In this document: piece by piece, positions 52,271 through 63,941 of the stretch
How positions within the stretch are numbered: position 1 is the first letter of the stretch
Layout: each line of letters opens with the position of its first letter
Assembly (NCBI RefSeq): GCF_000262045.1
Contig: NZ_AJVF01000023.1
Location: 45,863 to 109,862 of the forward strand
From: Bacillus siamensis KCTC 13613
Lineage (GTDB): Bacteria > Bacillota > Bacilli > Bacillales > Bacillaceae
Direction: 5' to 3'
Length of the DNA: 64,000 nucleotides
Position numbers and translations under genes: made by a program
The notes under the pieces: generated by a model
Database searches by the model: none
Seen by the model: only the letters and a program-made list of their open reading frames with translations
What the model was told of the DNA's origin: nothing

Positions 52271-52373
52271 TGAGTGATATTCAGTTATAAAAATAACCGA
52301 AGTTAACAAAAAGTTAGCAAATCATGTTTCAAAACCTCATAAACCCTCTACGATCAAGGGTTATAGGCGATGA

Positions 52374-54041
<1,668 letters not shown>

Positions 54042-54049
54042 TTATTTGC

Positions 54050-54334
54050 TTAGCCGATAACAGCTAAAATGTCGCTTTCACGTAAGATTAAGTATTCAGT
54101 ACCTTCGTATTTCACTTCAGTACCGGCGTATTTTGAGAAGATAATGCGGTCGCCCTCTTTTACTTCTAAAGCAACGCGCTCTCCGCTTTCCAACACGCGA
54201 CCTGAACCGGCTGCCACGATTTTGCCTTCTTGCGGCTTTTCTTTTGCAGAATCCGGTAATACGATTCCGCTGGCAGTTTTTTCTTCAGATTCTACGAGTT
54301 CAATGACAACGCGATCACCTAATGGCTTTAACAA
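54050..54334 (-). CDS. groES: Co-chaperonin GroES (10 kDa)
   Basis: 94 aa with the mobile-loop region [19 protein letters not shown] and the end [15 protein letters not shown]. The open frame runs to 54376, but a TTG at 54334, 9 nt after GAGGAGG, gives the 94-aa B. subtilis protein (MLKPLGDRV), so the TTG is the start. First gene of groESL. Confidence 0.96.
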   Translation of the reverse strand: MLKPLGDRVVIELVESEEKTASGIVLPDSAKEKPQEGKIVAAGSGRVLESGERVALEVKEGDRIIFSKYAGTEVKYEGTEYLILRESDILAVIG

Positions 54335-54369
54335 TGTAATAACCTCCTCAATAGTATGAATATGTAATT

Positions 54370-54396
54370 TTAGCACTCAGCTCTAAAGAGTGCTAA
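54370..54396. promoter_or_regulatory. CIRCE operator (HrcA site)
   Basis: TTAGCACTC-N9-GAGTGCTAA, a perfect copy of the heat-shock element, between the promoter and groES. Confidence 0.99.
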
Positions 54397-54406
54397 CACA
54401 ATTATT

Positions 54407-54435
54407 ATAATAAAGAATCTCACTTCCAATTTCAA
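54407..54435 (-). promoter_or_regulatory. Sigma-A promoter of groESL
   Basis: TTGAAA (54435-54430), 17-nt spacer, TATTAT (54412-54407), just upstream of CIRCE. Confidence 0.85.
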
Positions 54436-54570
54436 GTCATAAGAATAAAAAATTTTCACGCTTACATCATTCTCTCTTACAGCGATTTTCTCCTTTTTTC
54501 ACGTCTGGTTCACTTGTGTTACAATAAGAACAAATAAGTTGATTTTATAGGATAAAGGAGTACATATCAT

Positions 54571-55305
54571 TTGAGAAAACAGTATTGGTATATCATTTTG
54601 ACATACGTTATCATGCAGCTTTCCGCATTGATCGGCATTCCTTTAATGTACAAATTCGGCTATGCGGGCGGGCATCCTACGAATGCGAATCTCACCATGG
54701 CTCAGGGGATTTATTCCGTCGTAAGCTTTTTTATCTGCCTGATTATCGTTCTCTTAATTTTGAGAACCGCGCCGAAGCAGACATTAAGAAACGGGAAGAA
54801 AGCATCCGCCGGCATGTCCGTTCTCTGGGCGGTCGCGGGAATATGGCTCGCTTTATTTTCTCAGGGTATCGCCGGAATGATTGAGCAGTATGTCTTTCAC
54901 GTGAACAGCGGTTCTGAAAACACGAAAGCCATTCTCGACATTATTAAAGCCATGCCGCTCATGATTATCGTTTCTTCTATCGTCGGGCCGATTCTTGAAG
55001 AAATCATTTTCCGGAAGATCATCTTCGGTGTATTATATGAAAAAACGAATTTCTTTTTCGCCGGACTGATCAGTTCCGTCATTTTCGGCATTGTGCACCA
55101 GGACCTCACACACCTGCTGCTATATACGGCCATGGGCTTTACCTTTGCGTTCTTGTATGTGCAGACGAAACGGATTATTGTGCCGATATTCGCCCATGTC
55201 ATGATGAATACCATTGTCGTGGTCATGCAGCTCGGCCCCGCCCAAAAATATATTGAACAGCATAGTGAACAAATGCAATTAATTATTGGAGGATTGTTTG
55301 TATGA
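54571..55305 (+). CDS. ydiL: YdiL, CPBP-family intramembrane protease-like protein
   Basis: 244 aa with about seven membrane helices. The three CPBP (CAAX protease/bacteriocin-immunity) motifs are visible: EEIIFRK (Glu-Glu-x3-Arg), FGIVHQDLTHLLLY and HVMMN. The start is TTG at 54571 after AAAGGAG. Cotranscribed with ydiK by ATGA overlap. Substrate unknown. Confidence 0.88.
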   Translation: MRKQYWYIILTYVIMQLSALIGIPLMYKFGYAGGHPTNANLTMAQGIYSVVSFFICLIIVLLILRTAPKQTLRNGKKASAGMSVLWAVAGIWLALFSQGIAGMIEQYVFHVNSGSENTKAILDIIKAMPLMIIVSSIVGPILEEIIFRKIIFGVLYEKTNFFFAGLISSVIFGIVHQDLTHLLLYTAMGFTFAFLYVQTKRIIVPIFAHVMMNTIVVVMQLGPAQKYIEQHSEQMQLIIGGLFV

Positions 55306-55493
55306 GGAACCCAATGACTTGGGGCTTGATTTATTTCGCAGTCGGCTGTATCTTTACGTATTTGGCCGCAAGCTCGCCGGGAAGCATGTGGTCTTTTTAT
55401 TCCATACTGCTGATGGTTTTCGCCGCTTATAATATCAGCATCTCGTTTAAAATGTTCGCTTTCTCATTTAAAGTGAAGAAAAATCAAAAATAA
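55302..55493 (+). CDS. ydiK: YdiK, small two-helix membrane protein (DUF4305)
   Basis: 63 aa, two hydrophobic segments (LIYFAVGCIFTYLAA and FYSILLMVFAAYNISISF) and a basic tail. ATG overlaps the ydiL stop (ATGA). Function unknown. Confidence 0.85.
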   Translation: MRNPMTWGLIYFAVGCIFTYLAASSPGSMWSFYSILLMVFAAYNISISFKMFAFSFKVKKNQK

Positions 55494-55497
55494 AAGA

Positions 55498-55534
55498 AAA
55501 GCCATTTCTCATCATGGAGAAATGGCTTTTTTTA
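55498..55534. terminator. Bidirectional terminator between ydiK and tatCY
   Basis: AAAAGCCATTTCTC atcatg GAGAAATGGCTTTT hairpin with A and T runs at its ends. It overlaps the tatCY stop by a few bases. Confidence 0.92.
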
Positions 55535-56293
55535 TGCTGATACGTCCTGGTCGGATTCGCTGCTGCCGGTCTGCCTTTTCCGGTACGCCGCTTTTGAGAT
55601 CAGGATACTGATCTCATATAAAATGCAAAGCGGAATCGTAATCATCAAGTGAGACAGCAGCTCAGGCGGCGCAATCATCGCGGCGATCACGAGCAGCACA
55701 AAATACGCGTACTTCCTGATCTTCGATAAAAACATCGGTGTGACAACCCCGAGCCTCGTTAAAAACATGATCAGCACCGGCATCTGAAACAGCAGCCCGA
55801 ACGGAATCGTCAGCTGCAGCAGAAAATGAAAGTACTCGCTGATTCCGATCACTTGGTTGACATCGAGGTCATTCGAGACCCGCTTCATAAAATCAACGAC
55901 CAGCGGAAATAAAATATAATAAGAAAATGACACACCGCCGACAAACAGCACGATCGAAATCGGAATATAGCTGAGTGTTACTTTGCGCTCCTTTTCATAC
56001 AGCCCCGGGCTGACAAACGCCCAAATCTGATAGAGAATAATCGGCGAAGTCAAAATGATGCCGATAATAAACGCGAACTGCAAAAAGATAAACAGCGGAT
56101 CCGTCAGGTTAAAAGCATTAAGGGTGAGCTCTTTTACTTCATCGGCTTTTTGAAGATACACAATGATAGGTTTTGCCAGAAAAAAGCCGGCAATAAAGAA
56201 AACCGTAAAGGATAACGCCACAATCAGCAATCGTTTCCGAAGTTCGGCAATATGCTCCACAAGCGTCATTTGATTCACTCTCATACGCGTCAT
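55532..56293 (-). CDS. tatC2: Sec-independent (Tat) translocase subunit TatCY
   Basis: 253 aa, six membrane helices, conserved HIAELRKRLL near the N-terminus and the loop FVSPGLYEKERK. It recognises twin-arginine signal peptides with TatAY. Matches B. subtilis TatCy (near the rex-moaC genes). Confidence 0.95.
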   Translation of the reverse strand: MTRMRVNQMTLVEHIAELRKRLLIVALSFTVFFIAGFFLAKPIIVYLQKADEVKELTLNAFNLTDPLFIFLQFAFIIGIILTSPIILYQIWAFVSPGLYEKERKVTLSYIPISIVLFVGGVSFSYYILFPLVVDFMKRVSNDLDVNQVIGISEYFHFLLQLTIPFGLLFQMPVLIMFLTRLGVVTPMFLSKIRKYAYFVLLVIAAMIAPPELLSHLMITIPLCILYEISILISKAAYRKRQTGSSESDQDVSA

Positions 56294-56299
56294 CCTATC

Positions 56300-56470
56300 T
56301 TACTGTTCTTCTTTCTTTTTTTCCTCTTCTTCACCGGCTAATCCCTTAGTGGCGTTCTTAAATTCACGAAGCGTGTCCCCCGCGGCTTTTCCTAACTCGG
56401 GAAGCTTCTTCGGACCGAAAATAATCACCGCCACCACACCGATAACAGCCAGGCTTCCAGGACCGATCAT
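56300..56470 (-). CDS. tatAY: Tat translocase pore subunit TatAY
   Basis: 56 aa, too short for most ORF lists. It starts [20 protein letters not shown], followed by [19 protein letters not shown], and ends in a Glu/Lys tail. This is the short membrane helix plus amphipathic helix of TatA. ATG at 56470 after AAAGGAGGAG. Stop is 6 nt before tatCY. Confidence 0.96.
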   Translation of the reverse strand: MIGPGSLAVIGVVAVIIFGPKKLPELGKAAGDTLREFKNATKGLAGEEEEKKKEEQ

Positions 56471-56488
56471 GTGCAGCTCCTCCTTTCG

Positions 56489-57136
56489 TTATTCAATTTC
56501 TTCCAAAACAGAATAATGCTTTAAGAAATAAACCAATGATTGAAGCTCTACAGCTAAATCTATATGATGAATTCGAATGTGATCCGGCACATTCAAACGG
56601 GCCGGCGTAAAGTTAAGGATTCCCTTGATTCCGAGCGACACGAGCCGATCGGTGATTGACTGCGCGGCAACCGCCGGAACGGTAAGAATCGCCACGGGTT
56701 CATCCTTAATGTGAAGTTCTAAATCATTAAGATCATAGACAGGCACACCGCCTACCTCAGTTCCTATTTTACTCTGATTCACATCAAAAGCCATAGATAT
56801 TTTTGTGTTATTATTTTTTGTGAAATTATAGTGAAGAAACGCCGTCCCTAAATTCCCGACACCGATCAAAATGACGTTCGTCGTTTCATCCTGATCCAAT
56901 GTTTTTCTGAAAAATGACAGCAGGTAATCCACATTATAGCCGTATCCTTTTTTGCCGAGCGCCCCGAAATAGGAAAAATCCCGGCGGATCGTGGCCGAAT
57001 CGACTTTTACCGCATCGCTCAGTTCAGCAGATGAAACGCGCTGCTTTCCTGACGCATGTAAATTCTTTAAAAAGCGGTAATAAAGCGGCAGCCGTTTTGC
57101 TGTCGCCTGCGGAATTTTTGATTGATCCTTGTTCAT
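56489..57136 (-). CDS. rex: Redox-sensing repressor Rex
   Basis: 215 aa. N-terminal winged helix ([20 protein letters not shown]) and a Rossmann domain binding NAD(H) ([18 protein letters not shown]). It represses fermentation and respiration genes when NADH is low. ATG overlaps the moaC stop (ATGA) after GTGGAGG. Confidence 0.96.
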   Translation of the reverse strand: MNKDQSKIPQATAKRLPLYYRFLKNLHASGKQRVSSAELSDAVKVDSATIRRDFSYFGALGKKGYGYNVDYLLSFFRKTLDQDETTNVILIGVGNLGTAFLHYNFTKNNNTKISMAFDVNQSKIGTEVGGVPVYDLNDLELHIKDEPVAILTVPAVAAQSITDRLVSLGIKGILNFTPARLNVPDHIRIHHIDLAVELQSLVYFLKHYSVLEEIE

Positions 57137-57645
57137 GATTGGTCCTCCACTTTATACTCAGATGCATCTCTTTTAAAATCACCGTTTTTGCCTCCCGTTT
57201 TTTCCATGAGGCAGGTCGGGCCGATGACCATTCCTTTATCCAGCGCCTTGCACATGTCATAAACGGTCAAAGCACAGACTGAAGCGGAAGTTAGCGCTTC
57301 CATTTCCACACCTGTACTCCCTTTCGTTTTTACGCTTGCCTGTATATGAAGAACGGCTTCGGAATCCTTTTCCTCCCAGCCGAATGAAATGTCGACGCTG
57401 CTTAAAGAAAGCGGGTGGCACATCGGGATAATCGCTGAGGTCTGCTTTGCAGCCATGATTCCGGCCACCTGTGCGACAGCCAGTACGTCTCCTTTTCCGA
57501 TCTCGCGGTTTTTGATTCTGCTGTACACGTCATGCTTCATGTGTACGCTGGATATTGCAGCGGCAGTACGGACTGTTGAAGATTTATCGCTTATATCCAC
57601 CATGCGGGCACGGCCTTCTTCATTAAAATGAGAAAATCCATTCAT
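57133..57645 (-). CDS. moaC: Cyclic pyranopterin monophosphate synthase MoaC
   Basis: 170 aa with the motif [19 protein letters not shown] and [20 protein letters not shown]. It makes cPMP in molybdenum cofactor synthesis, with MoaA made elsewhere. ATG at 57645 after AAGGAGA; the longer frame to 57672 is not supported. Coupled to rex. Confidence 0.95.
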   Translation of the reverse strand: MNGFSHFNEEGRARMVDISDKSSTVRTAAAISSVHMKHDVYSRIKNREIGKGDVLAVAQVAGIMAAKQTSAIIPMCHPLSLSSVDISFGWEEKDSEAVLHIQASVKTKGSTGVEMEALTSASVCALTVYDMCKALDKGMVIGPTCLMEKTGGKNGDFKRDASEYKVEDQS

Positions 57646-57784
57646 ATTTAAACTCTCCTTACTTCTGATCATACACTATTTTCTCCCTGATGTCTTATCC
57701 TATAATGTTCCAATTCTGATGTATTGTTTGCTGACAGCAGGTTGATAAGCTACACTTAACTTATTATAACAGAGGTGAAATAAT

Positions 57785-59713
57785 ATGATGATCTTACAAA
57801 TTAATCAGCTGTCCAAATCTTTTGGCGCTGATCCTATTTTAAACAATATAAAGCTTGAAGTCAGATCTCGGGATCGCATCGCCATTGTAGGCAGAAACGG
57901 AGCCGGCAAATCAACTCTCCTTAAAATTATCGCAGGTCACCTTTCATATGAAAAGGGTGAATTAATCAAACCGAAAGAATTAACGATGGGATATCTTGCC
58001 CAGCACACAGGCTTAGAATCTCAGCTTACCATAAAAGAAGAACTGCTGAGTGTTTTTGATTTCCTGAAAGCAATGGAAAAAGAAATGCGTTCTATTGAAG
58101 AAAAGATGGCCACAGCCGCCCCCGCGGAGCTTGAGACGCTGATGAAAACCTATGACAGGCTTCAGCAGGACTTCAAGGATAAGGGCGGCTATCAGTATGA
58201 AGCAGACGTCCGTTCTATCCTTCACGGCCTCGGTTTCGGGAAATTTGACGATTCCGTGAAAGTGCAAAGCCTGAGCGGCGGCCAGAAAACAAGGCTTGCT
58301 CTCGGCAAGCTTTTGCTGACCCAGCCTGATCTGCTTATTTTGGATGAACCGACGAACCATCTCGACATCGACACGCTTACATGGCTTGAGCATTATTTAC
58401 AGGGATATTCAGGCGCCATCCTGATTGTCTCCCACGACAGATATTTCCTTGATAAAGTCGTCAGCCAAGTGTACGAGGTCTCACGGACAGAAAGCAAAAA
58501 ATACCTCGGCAACTACAGCGCCTATTTAGAACAAAAAGCTGAGCAGTATGAGAAAGACCTGAAGCTGTATGAAAAACAGCAGGACGAAATCGCCAAGCTC
58601 CAAGATTTTGTCGACCGCAATCTGGCCAGAGCATCAACAACGAAAAGAGCCCAGAGCAGACGAAAGCAGCTTGAACGGATGGACGTCATGGCAAAGCCGC
58701 TTGGTGATGAAAAATCAGCCGCCTTCCGCTTTGACATTACAAAACAGAGCGGAAACGACGTCCTTCGCGTACAGGATGTTACCATCAGCTATGACGGCCA
58801 GCCGCCGCTTTTGAAAAACCTGACCTTCGGCATTACAAGAGGGGAAAGCGCCGCCCTCGTCGGACCGAACGGGATCGGCAAGTCAACCCTGCTGAAAGCC
58901 ATTACGAATACGCTCAGTCCGAAATCCGGGTCGATCACGTACGGTTCCAATGTCACAATCGGCTATTATGATCAGGAGCAGGCCGAACTGACCTCATCTA
59001 AACGCGTCTTGGACGAGCTGTGGGATGAATATCCGGACATGCCGGAAAAAGAGATCAGGACATGCCTCGGCAACTTTCTGTTCAGCGGAGACGATGTCCT
59101 GAAACCTGTCCGTTCTCTAAGCGGCGGTGAGAAAGCAAGAGTCGCGCTTGCCAAGCTGATGCTGCAAAAAGCAAACTTTCTCATCCTTGATGAACCGACA
59201 AACCACCTTGATCTGGACAGTAAAGAAGTGCTGGAAAACGCCCTGATCGACTACCCCGGGACACTGTTATTTGTATCGCATGACCGCTACTTTATTAACA
59301 GGATCGCCACAAGGGTGCTGGAGCTGTCTCCGGATCATGCAGAAGAATATTTGGGTGACTATGACTATTACACCGAGAAAAAAGCCCAGCAGCTGGAATT
59401 GGAAGAAATGAAACGGCAGGAAAAAGAGCAAGCACAGCCTGCCGGCAAGGTCAAACAGGACACGAAAAGAACATACGAGGAAGAAAAAGAATGGAAAAAG
59501 AAAGAACGTCAGCGCCTGAGACGAATTGAAGAAATCGAAGCAGCCGTCTCATCCGCCGAAGAGAAAATCAGCGCCAATGAGGAGCTGCTGTGCGACCCTG
59601 ACGTGTATCAGGATCACGAAAAGGTACAGACCATTCACTCAGAGAACGAAGCTCTGAATCAAGAGCTGGAACGATTATTAGCGGAGTGGGAAGAACTCTC
59701 CTCAGAAGAATAG
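57785..59713 (+). CDS. ydiF: ABC-F family ATPase YdiF
   Basis: 642 aa with two ABC domains and no membrane part. Walker A: GRNGAGKSTLLKII and GPNGIGKSTLLKAI. Signatures: LSGGQKTRLALG and LSGGEKARVALA. Walker B: LLILDEPTNHLDI and FLILDEPTNHLDL. The linker between the domains and the long C-terminal coiled coil (ELEEMKRQEKEQAQ onward) place it with Uup/YdiF-type ribosome-associated ABC-F proteins. Role likely in translation. ATG at 57785 (or 57788) after GAGGTGAAA. Confidence 0.93.
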   Translation: MMILQINQLSKSFGADPILNNIKLEVRSRDRIAIVGRNGAGKSTLLKIIAGHLSYEKGELIKPKELTMGYLAQHTGLESQLTIKEELLSVFDFLKAMEKEMRSIEEKMATAAPAELETLMKTYDRLQQDFKDKGGYQYEADVRSILHGLGFGKFDDSVKVQSLSGGQKTRLALGKLLLTQPDLLILDEPTNHLDIDTLTWLEHYLQGYSGAILIVSHDRYFLDKVVSQVYEVSRTESKKYLGNYSAYLEQKAEQYEKDLKLYEKQQDEIAKLQDFVDRNLARASTTKRAQSRRKQLERMDVMAKPLGDEKSAAFRFDITKQSGNDVLRVQDVTISYDGQPPLLKNLTFGITRGESAALVGPNGIGKSTLLKAITNTLSPKSGSITYGSNVTIGYYDQEQAELTSSKRVLDELWDEYPDMPEKEIRTCLGNFLFSGDDVLKPVRSLSGGEKARVALAKLMLQKANFLILDEPTNHLDLDSKEVLENALIDYPGTLLFVSHDRYFINRIATRVLELSPDHAEEYLGDYDYYTEKKAQQLELEEMKRQEKEQAQPAGKVKQDTKRTYEEEKEWKKKERQRLRRIEEIEAAVSSAEEKISANEELLCDPDVYQDHEKVQTIHSENEALNQELERLLAEWEELSSEE

Positions 59714-59719
59714 AAAAAG

Positions 59720-59750
59720 TCAAGCACCTCTTTAAGGGGTGCTTTTTTAT
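59720..59750 (+). terminator. Terminator of ydiF
   Basis: AAGCACC ... GGGGTGCTT stem with a T-run. Confidence 0.88.
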
Positions 59751-59936
59751 CCACAGCTTTTCTCCTTGCCTGCTATTTAAGTAAGCGCTTTATACACACT
59801 ATCCACAAAATTTTCTGACTTTATCCACTTTACTAACAACTTATAGACCCTTATCCAGCCTGGATTTCTGAATATATTCACAATCCTGTGGATATGTTAG
59901 AATTATCTGTTAATAAATTAAAAAAAGCCTCACGTT

Positions 59937-60977
59937 TTACAACGTGAGACGATCAAAAGATGTTAATTCCAAGCCGGGCTGTCCATTCATATCATATGAA
60001 CCCCGGATTCCCTTTTCAAAAGCAACGGTTCCGGCAGCCGCAATCATCGCTGCATTGTCCGTGCATAAAGAAAGCGGCGGGATAACAAGCTCAGGATCTC
60101 CCGGATGGCTGAATTCCTGCTGCAGAGCGGCTCTCAGCCCTTTGTTGGCGGCTACGCCTCCCGCAAGCAGCACTTGTTTAACCCCGTATTCTTTCGCGGC
60201 CTTAGAGGTTTTTGCCGTCAGTACATCAATGACACTCTGCTGAAAGCTCGCGGCAAGATCCTCAGGAGGAATCACCTCATTTTTTTGCGAGGCGTTATGG
60301 AGTGTGTTAATCACGGCTGATTTCAGCCCGCTGAAGCTGAAATTGTAAGATCCCTCATCCAGCCACGCACGCGGAAGCGGAATGGAATCCGTTCCCACAG
60401 CAGCCAGCTTATCAATCTGCGGCCCTCCCGGATAAGGAAGCCCCATCGTTCTCGCCACTTTGTCGTAAGCTTCGCCTGCGGCATCATCCAGCGTTTCTCC
60501 GATAACCTCGAATGAACCGTGCTCTTCCATATAAACCAATTCCGTATGTCCGCCCGACACAACCAAAGCAAGCGCCGGGAACTGAAGCTCCCCTACCAGT
60601 CTGTTTGCATAAATATGGCCCGCAATGTGATGGACGCCGACTAACGGTATTTGATGGGCAAAACTTAACGCCTTTGCCGCATTGACTCCGATTAACAGGG
60701 CTCCGACAAGTCCGGGTCCTTCCGTTACGGCAATCGCATCAAGATCGTCAAAGCCCATCTCCGCTTTTAAAAGAGCTTCCTCAATCACTAGGGTAATCTG
60801 CTCCACATGATGTCTGGACGCAATTTCAGGCACGACCCCGCCGAACCGTTTATGGCTTTCAATTTGAGAAGCGACTACGTTAGAAACGATTTCTTTACCG
60901 TTTTTTACGACTGAAGCCGCTGTTTCATCACAGCTTGTTTCAATTCCTAATACATAAATATCTTGTTTTTCACTCAT
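59937..60977 (-). CDS. tsaD: tRNA t6A threonylcarbamoyltransferase TsaD
   Basis: 346 aa, ASKHA fold: [14 protein letters not shown] at the start, metal-binding [12 protein letters not shown], then [10 protein letters not shown] and [14 protein letters not shown]. It transfers the threonylcarbamoyl group to A37 of ANN tRNAs with TsaB and TsaE, both encoded just upstream. ATG at 60977 overlaps rimI by 8 nt. Older name gcp. Confidence 0.97.
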   Translation of the reverse strand: MSEKQDIYVLGIETSCDETAASVVKNGKEIVSNVVASQIESHKRFGGVVPEIASRHHVEQITLVIEEALLKAEMGFDDLDAIAVTEGPGLVGALLIGVNAAKALSFAHQIPLVGVHHIAGHIYANRLVGELQFPALALVVSGGHTELVYMEEHGSFEVIGETLDDAAGEAYDKVARTMGLPYPGGPQIDKLAAVGTDSIPLPRAWLDEGSYNFSFSGLKSAVINTLHNASQKNEVIPPEDLAASFQQSVIDVLTAKTSKAAKEYGVKQVLLAGGVAANKGLRAALQQEFSHPGDPELVIPPLSLCTDNAAMIAAAGTVAFEKGIRGSYDMNGQPGLELTSFDRLTL

Positions 60978-61425
60978 GTAATGTCACCCACATTAATAAC
61001 GCATCTTCCCCGTTATCTGTATAGTATTGTTTTCTGATTCCTCCGGCCTGAAGACCGAATTTTTTATATAAAGATTGGGCGGGATGATTCGAGACCCTGA
61101 CTTCGAGAGAGAGCCTCCTTGCCTTTTTTTCTCTGCACAATTCTACCGCAGCGCGAAACAGAGCTTCTCCCAATGATTGGCCCCGGTATTCCGGCTTAAT
61201 GGCTATGTTCGTAATCTGCGCGTCATCTATAATAATCCAGATTCCGCAATACCCCGCTAGACAGCCGTCCTTTTCAATGACAAGGTAGTGCGCATACGGA
61301 TTTTCCAAAAGCTCATGATAAAATGAATCCTTCGTCCACGGAGAAGTAAAGGATGCTGTTTCAATTTCATAAATTTGATCAATATCTTCCGGCCGCATGC
61401 TTCGAATCGCCGTTTTCGTTTTCAT
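60970..61425 (-). CDS. rimI: Ribosomal protein S18-alanine N-acetyltransferase RimI (YdiD)
   Basis: 151 aa GNAT acetyltransferase. Acetyl-CoA loop [20 protein letters not shown] and [21 protein letters not shown] use the ATG at 61425, which gives the B. subtilis start [10 protein letters not shown], over a much longer frame to 61509 that would overlap tsaB. Sits between tsaB and tsaD as in most Firmicutes. Confidence 0.92.
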   Translation of the reverse strand: MKTKTAIRSMRPEDIDQIYEIETASFTSPWTKDSFYHELLENPYAHYLVIEKDGCLAGYCGIWIIIDDAQITNIAIKPEYRGQSLGEALFRAAVELCREKKARRLSLEVRVSNHPAQSLYKKFGLQAGGIRKQYYTDNGEDALLMWVTLHE

Positions 61426-61435
61426 CCCCATCACC

Positions 61436-62125
61436 CTATTTTTGAGATTCCATCCATTTCGCTTCAGCCTCTGCCAGACGCAAATAATCCGGAACAAGGC
61501 TGTGGACATCCGTTTCTTCTTTTTCCAAGCCTAAAAACGCCAGCTCTGACGGCCGCGGATTATGCTGTGCAGCCGTTCCCATCACTGCTTGAGATGTCAG
61601 TTCTTGCAGAATGGTTTCTTCATGAATGGCTGTATCATGCCCTAAAAATAAAACCGGAGACGCTTTTTCTTTCAGCATGCCGAGCCAATCCGTGAAAAGC
61701 ACATTCTGATCAGGAAGAACGGATTGTAATCGGCCGTCCCGATATTCATAAAGTCCCGTATACACCTGTCCGCGTCTGGCATCAAATAACGGGCAGATCA
61801 GACCTTGAAAATGCCGTCCGTTCGCCGCCAGCACCTCAAGGCTCGACACAGCAGAAATCGGAAGCTTCAGCGACCAAGCCAAAGTCTTCGCCAACGTCAC
61901 ACCGATTCTGACACCAGTGTACGATCCCGGTCCTTTCGCCACCGCTATTTTCGTGAGATCCTGCGGTTTTATGCCGCAATCCTCCAGCAATGAATTGACA
62001 GCAGGCATCGCCCGCACGGAATGATTCTTTTTTAAATATGTAATATACTCCGCCATCACCGTTTGCTCACGAACGAGCGCGGCACCCAGCGTGTAATTTG
62101 ACGTATCAATTGCCAGTATTGTCAT
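61436..62125 (-). CDS. tsaB: tRNA t6A biosynthesis protein TsaB (YdiC)
   Basis: 229 aa, ASKHA-fold paralogue of TsaD without the metal site: LAIDTSNYTLGAALV and AKGPGSYTGVRIGVTLAKTL. Scaffold for TsaD. ATG at 62125 after GAGGAG, inside the end of tsaE (20-nt overlap). Confidence 0.95.
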   Translation of the reverse strand: MTILAIDTSNYTLGAALVREQTVMAEYITYLKKNHSVRAMPAVNSLLEDCGIKPQDLTKIAVAKGPGSYTGVRIGVTLAKTLAWSLKLPISAVSSLEVLAANGRHFQGLICPLFDARRGQVYTGLYEYRDGRLQSVLPDQNVLFTDWLGMLKEKASPVLFLGHDTAIHEETILQELTSQAVMGTAAQHNPRPSELAFLGLEKEETDVHSLVPDYLRLAEAEAKWMESQK

Positions 62126-62582
62126 GTTTATTAATCTCCTCACAAAGCGTTTCATACCGTGTTCCGCAGGCCGTAAAGGTAATGTCCCTTTCCTCATCAC
62201 CGGCTCTCTTAATGACGATCTGCAGCCGTTCAGCGGGCAGCTGATCCTGAATTAAATGAGCCCATTCAATTAAACAGACGCCTTGTCCTTCAAAATATTC
62301 TTCAAGGCCCAAGTCTTCGCTTTCATCCTCCATGCGATACACATCCATATGATATAGAGGAAGCGAACCATCATGGTATTCTTTTATAATTGTAAAGGTC
62401 GGGCTGTTTACCACTCTTGTGATCCCCAGTCCTTCGGCAAACCCTTTTGTGAAAGTCGTTTTTCCCGCTCCCAAGTCGCCTTCCAGTGTCAGAATGTCTC
62501 CCGGCTTTGACAATGAAGCGGCAAGCTTGGCTACGGCTTTCGTTTCTTCAGGGTTTTTCGTTCTCCATTGTAATGTCTTCAA
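62106..62582 (-). CDS. tsaE: tRNA t6A biosynthesis ATPase TsaE (YdiB)
   Basis: 158 aa. Walker A LEGDLGAGKTTFTKG (about 34-48) and NSPTFTIIKEYH with the switch Asp in LYHMDVYRM. ATPase that resets the TsaBD complex. Overlaps tsaB by 20 nt and follows thiL by 15 nt. Confidence 0.95.
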   Translation of the reverse strand: MKTLQWRTKNPEETKAVAKLAASLSKPGDILTLEGDLGAGKTTFTKGFAEGLGITRVVNSPTFTIIKEYHDGSLPLYHMDVYRMEDESEDLGLEEYFEGQGVCLIEWAHLIQDQLPAERLQIVIKRAGDEERDITFTACGTRYETLCEEINKHDNTGN

Positions 62583-62597
62583 AGTGAGTCACCCGTC

Positions 62598-63575
62598 TTA
62601 TTTAAAATGATTGTATCCTTTTTTCTCAAGGACGATTTGTCTCTGATCATTGGCTGTCAAAAGAACACTTGCTTCCTTCCGTTCAGACACCGCTCCGATC
62701 TTCGCAATCGGAATGCCTGATTGGGTGCAGTAATCAAGCAAAGAGTTCCACTCCTGCTGAGAGACCGTTCCAGCCAATTCATAATCTTCTCCGCCGAATA
62801 ACACCCATCTCTTCCACTGAGGATCTGCCTCAGGCAAGTCCGGATGCACCGGCAGAAGCTGTTCTTCAATTTCTATCGTAACTGAGCTTGACTCAGCTAT
62901 TTCATGCAGTTCACTGGCCAATCCGTCACTGATATCATTCAGAGCGGCGCGTTGAAGCTGAGAGCAGAAGCGGCCGACCTGAATCCTCGGCACGGGCCGT
63001 TTATGTTTTTCGATAAAATAATCACCCGTATGAAAAGCAGAAGGAGGTGTTTCTCCTAATAAAAGAGACAGTCCTGCTGCGGACGAGCCGGTTTCTCCCG
63101 TAACAAAAACGACATCCCCGGGTCTTGCCGAACTTCGCAGACAAGCTCGATTCTTTTCGACTTCTCCGATGACCGTAACGGTAATAACGGCTTGACCGGA
63201 AGCGGAAACGGTATCTCCCCCGATCAAATCCATCCGGTATAGTTTCGCCAGTTCCGCCATCCCTTCATACATTGCCTGGACATCAGCTTTCTGCCAGCAG
63301 GAGGGAACAGCAAGGGACACCAGATAAAACTTCGGAATGCCTCCCATCGCCGCCACATCACTAATGTTAACAGCGAGCGCCTTATAACCGATATCTTGAG
63401 GAGAGGAGTACTCTGATTTAAAATGGACACCCTCCACCATCGTGTCTAAACAGACAATTTGCTGCATGTGAGATGACGCTGTATATACCGCACCATCATC
63501 ACCGATCCCAACATCGACGGAAGGATGATAATGCGAATGCGGAGTAATACTGTGAATCAAATCAAACTCGTCCAT
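62598..63575 (-). CDS. thiL: Thiamine-monophosphate kinase ThiL (YdiA)
   Basis: 325 aa, AIR synthase-like kinase: VGIGDDGAVYTASSHMQQIV, DISDVAAMGG-type block (VNISDVAAMGGIPK), LIGGDTVSAS and NDISDGLASELHEIAE. It phosphorylates TMP to TPP. ATG at 63575 after GGAGACGGGAG. First gene of thiL-tsaE-tsaB-rimI-tsaD. Confidence 0.95.
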   Translation of the reverse strand: MDEFDLIHSITPHSHYHPSVDVGIGDDGAVYTASSHMQQIVCLDTMVEGVHFKSEYSSPQDIGYKALAVNISDVAAMGGIPKFYLVSLAVPSCWQKADVQAMYEGMAELAKLYRMDLIGGDTVSASGQAVITVTVIGEVEKNRACLRSSARPGDVVFVTGETGSSAAGLSLLLGETPPSAFHTGDYFIEKHKRPVPRIQVGRFCSQLQRAALNDISDGLASELHEIAESSSVTIEIEEQLLPVHPDLPEADPQWKRWVLFGGEDYELAGTVSQQEWNSLLDYCTQSGIPIAKIGAVSERKEASVLLTANDQRQIVLEKKGYNHFK

Positions 63576-63671
63576 GTTTCTCCCGTCTCCCTTTCTGACG
63601 CTCTTGTGAAATACAGCTCTTTCTAGTGTATCGGATTATGTTTCAATATCCAAGACTTTAACGGTATAAAA

Positions 63672-63700
63672 GAAAGCTTGGTTAGAAACCAAGCTGAAAG
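63672..63700 (-). terminator. Terminator of the rrn-tRNA transcript
   Basis: Minus-strand AGCTTGGTT tct AACCAAGCT followed by TTCTTTT, between tRNA-Asp and thiL. Confidence 0.85.
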
Positions 63701-63756
63701 TATTAAAAGAAAACACAAAAAAAACGAAAACATGATCGTTTCGTTTACAATGAAAA

Positions 63757-63833
63757 TGGCGGTCCGGACGGGACTCGAACCCGCGACCTCCTGCGTGACA
63801 GGCAGGCATTCTAACCAACTGAACTACCGGACC
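63757..63833 (-). tRNA. tRNA-Asp (GTC)
   Basis: 77 nt including an encoded CCA. Acceptor stem GGTCCGG/CCGGACC, D-loop AGTTCAGTTGGTTAGA, anticodon loop CTGTCAC with anticodon GTC, T-loop GGTTCGAGTCC. Discriminator is G, as for tRNA-Asp. Confidence 0.97.
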
Positions 63834-63844
63834 ATTTTTATTTT

Positions 63845-63922
<78 letters not shown>

Positions 63923-63941
63923 ATGATAAAATTTTAGAAAA

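Larger units (their letters stand above)
50108..52360. mobile_element. Candidate integrated island at the groEL 3' end
   Basis: Direct repeats of AAACCCTC-N6-CAAGGG occur at 50108-50127 and 52341-52360, both preceded by a CTCTCAYAAGTTCA-type hairpin segment (about 50050 and 52230). The right copy is the hairpin just after groEL. Between them lie two PLAT-domain genes and a frameshifted integrase, all AT-rich. This is the expected layout of a small integrated element, but the repeat is short and split, so the boundaries are tentative. Confidence 0.5.
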
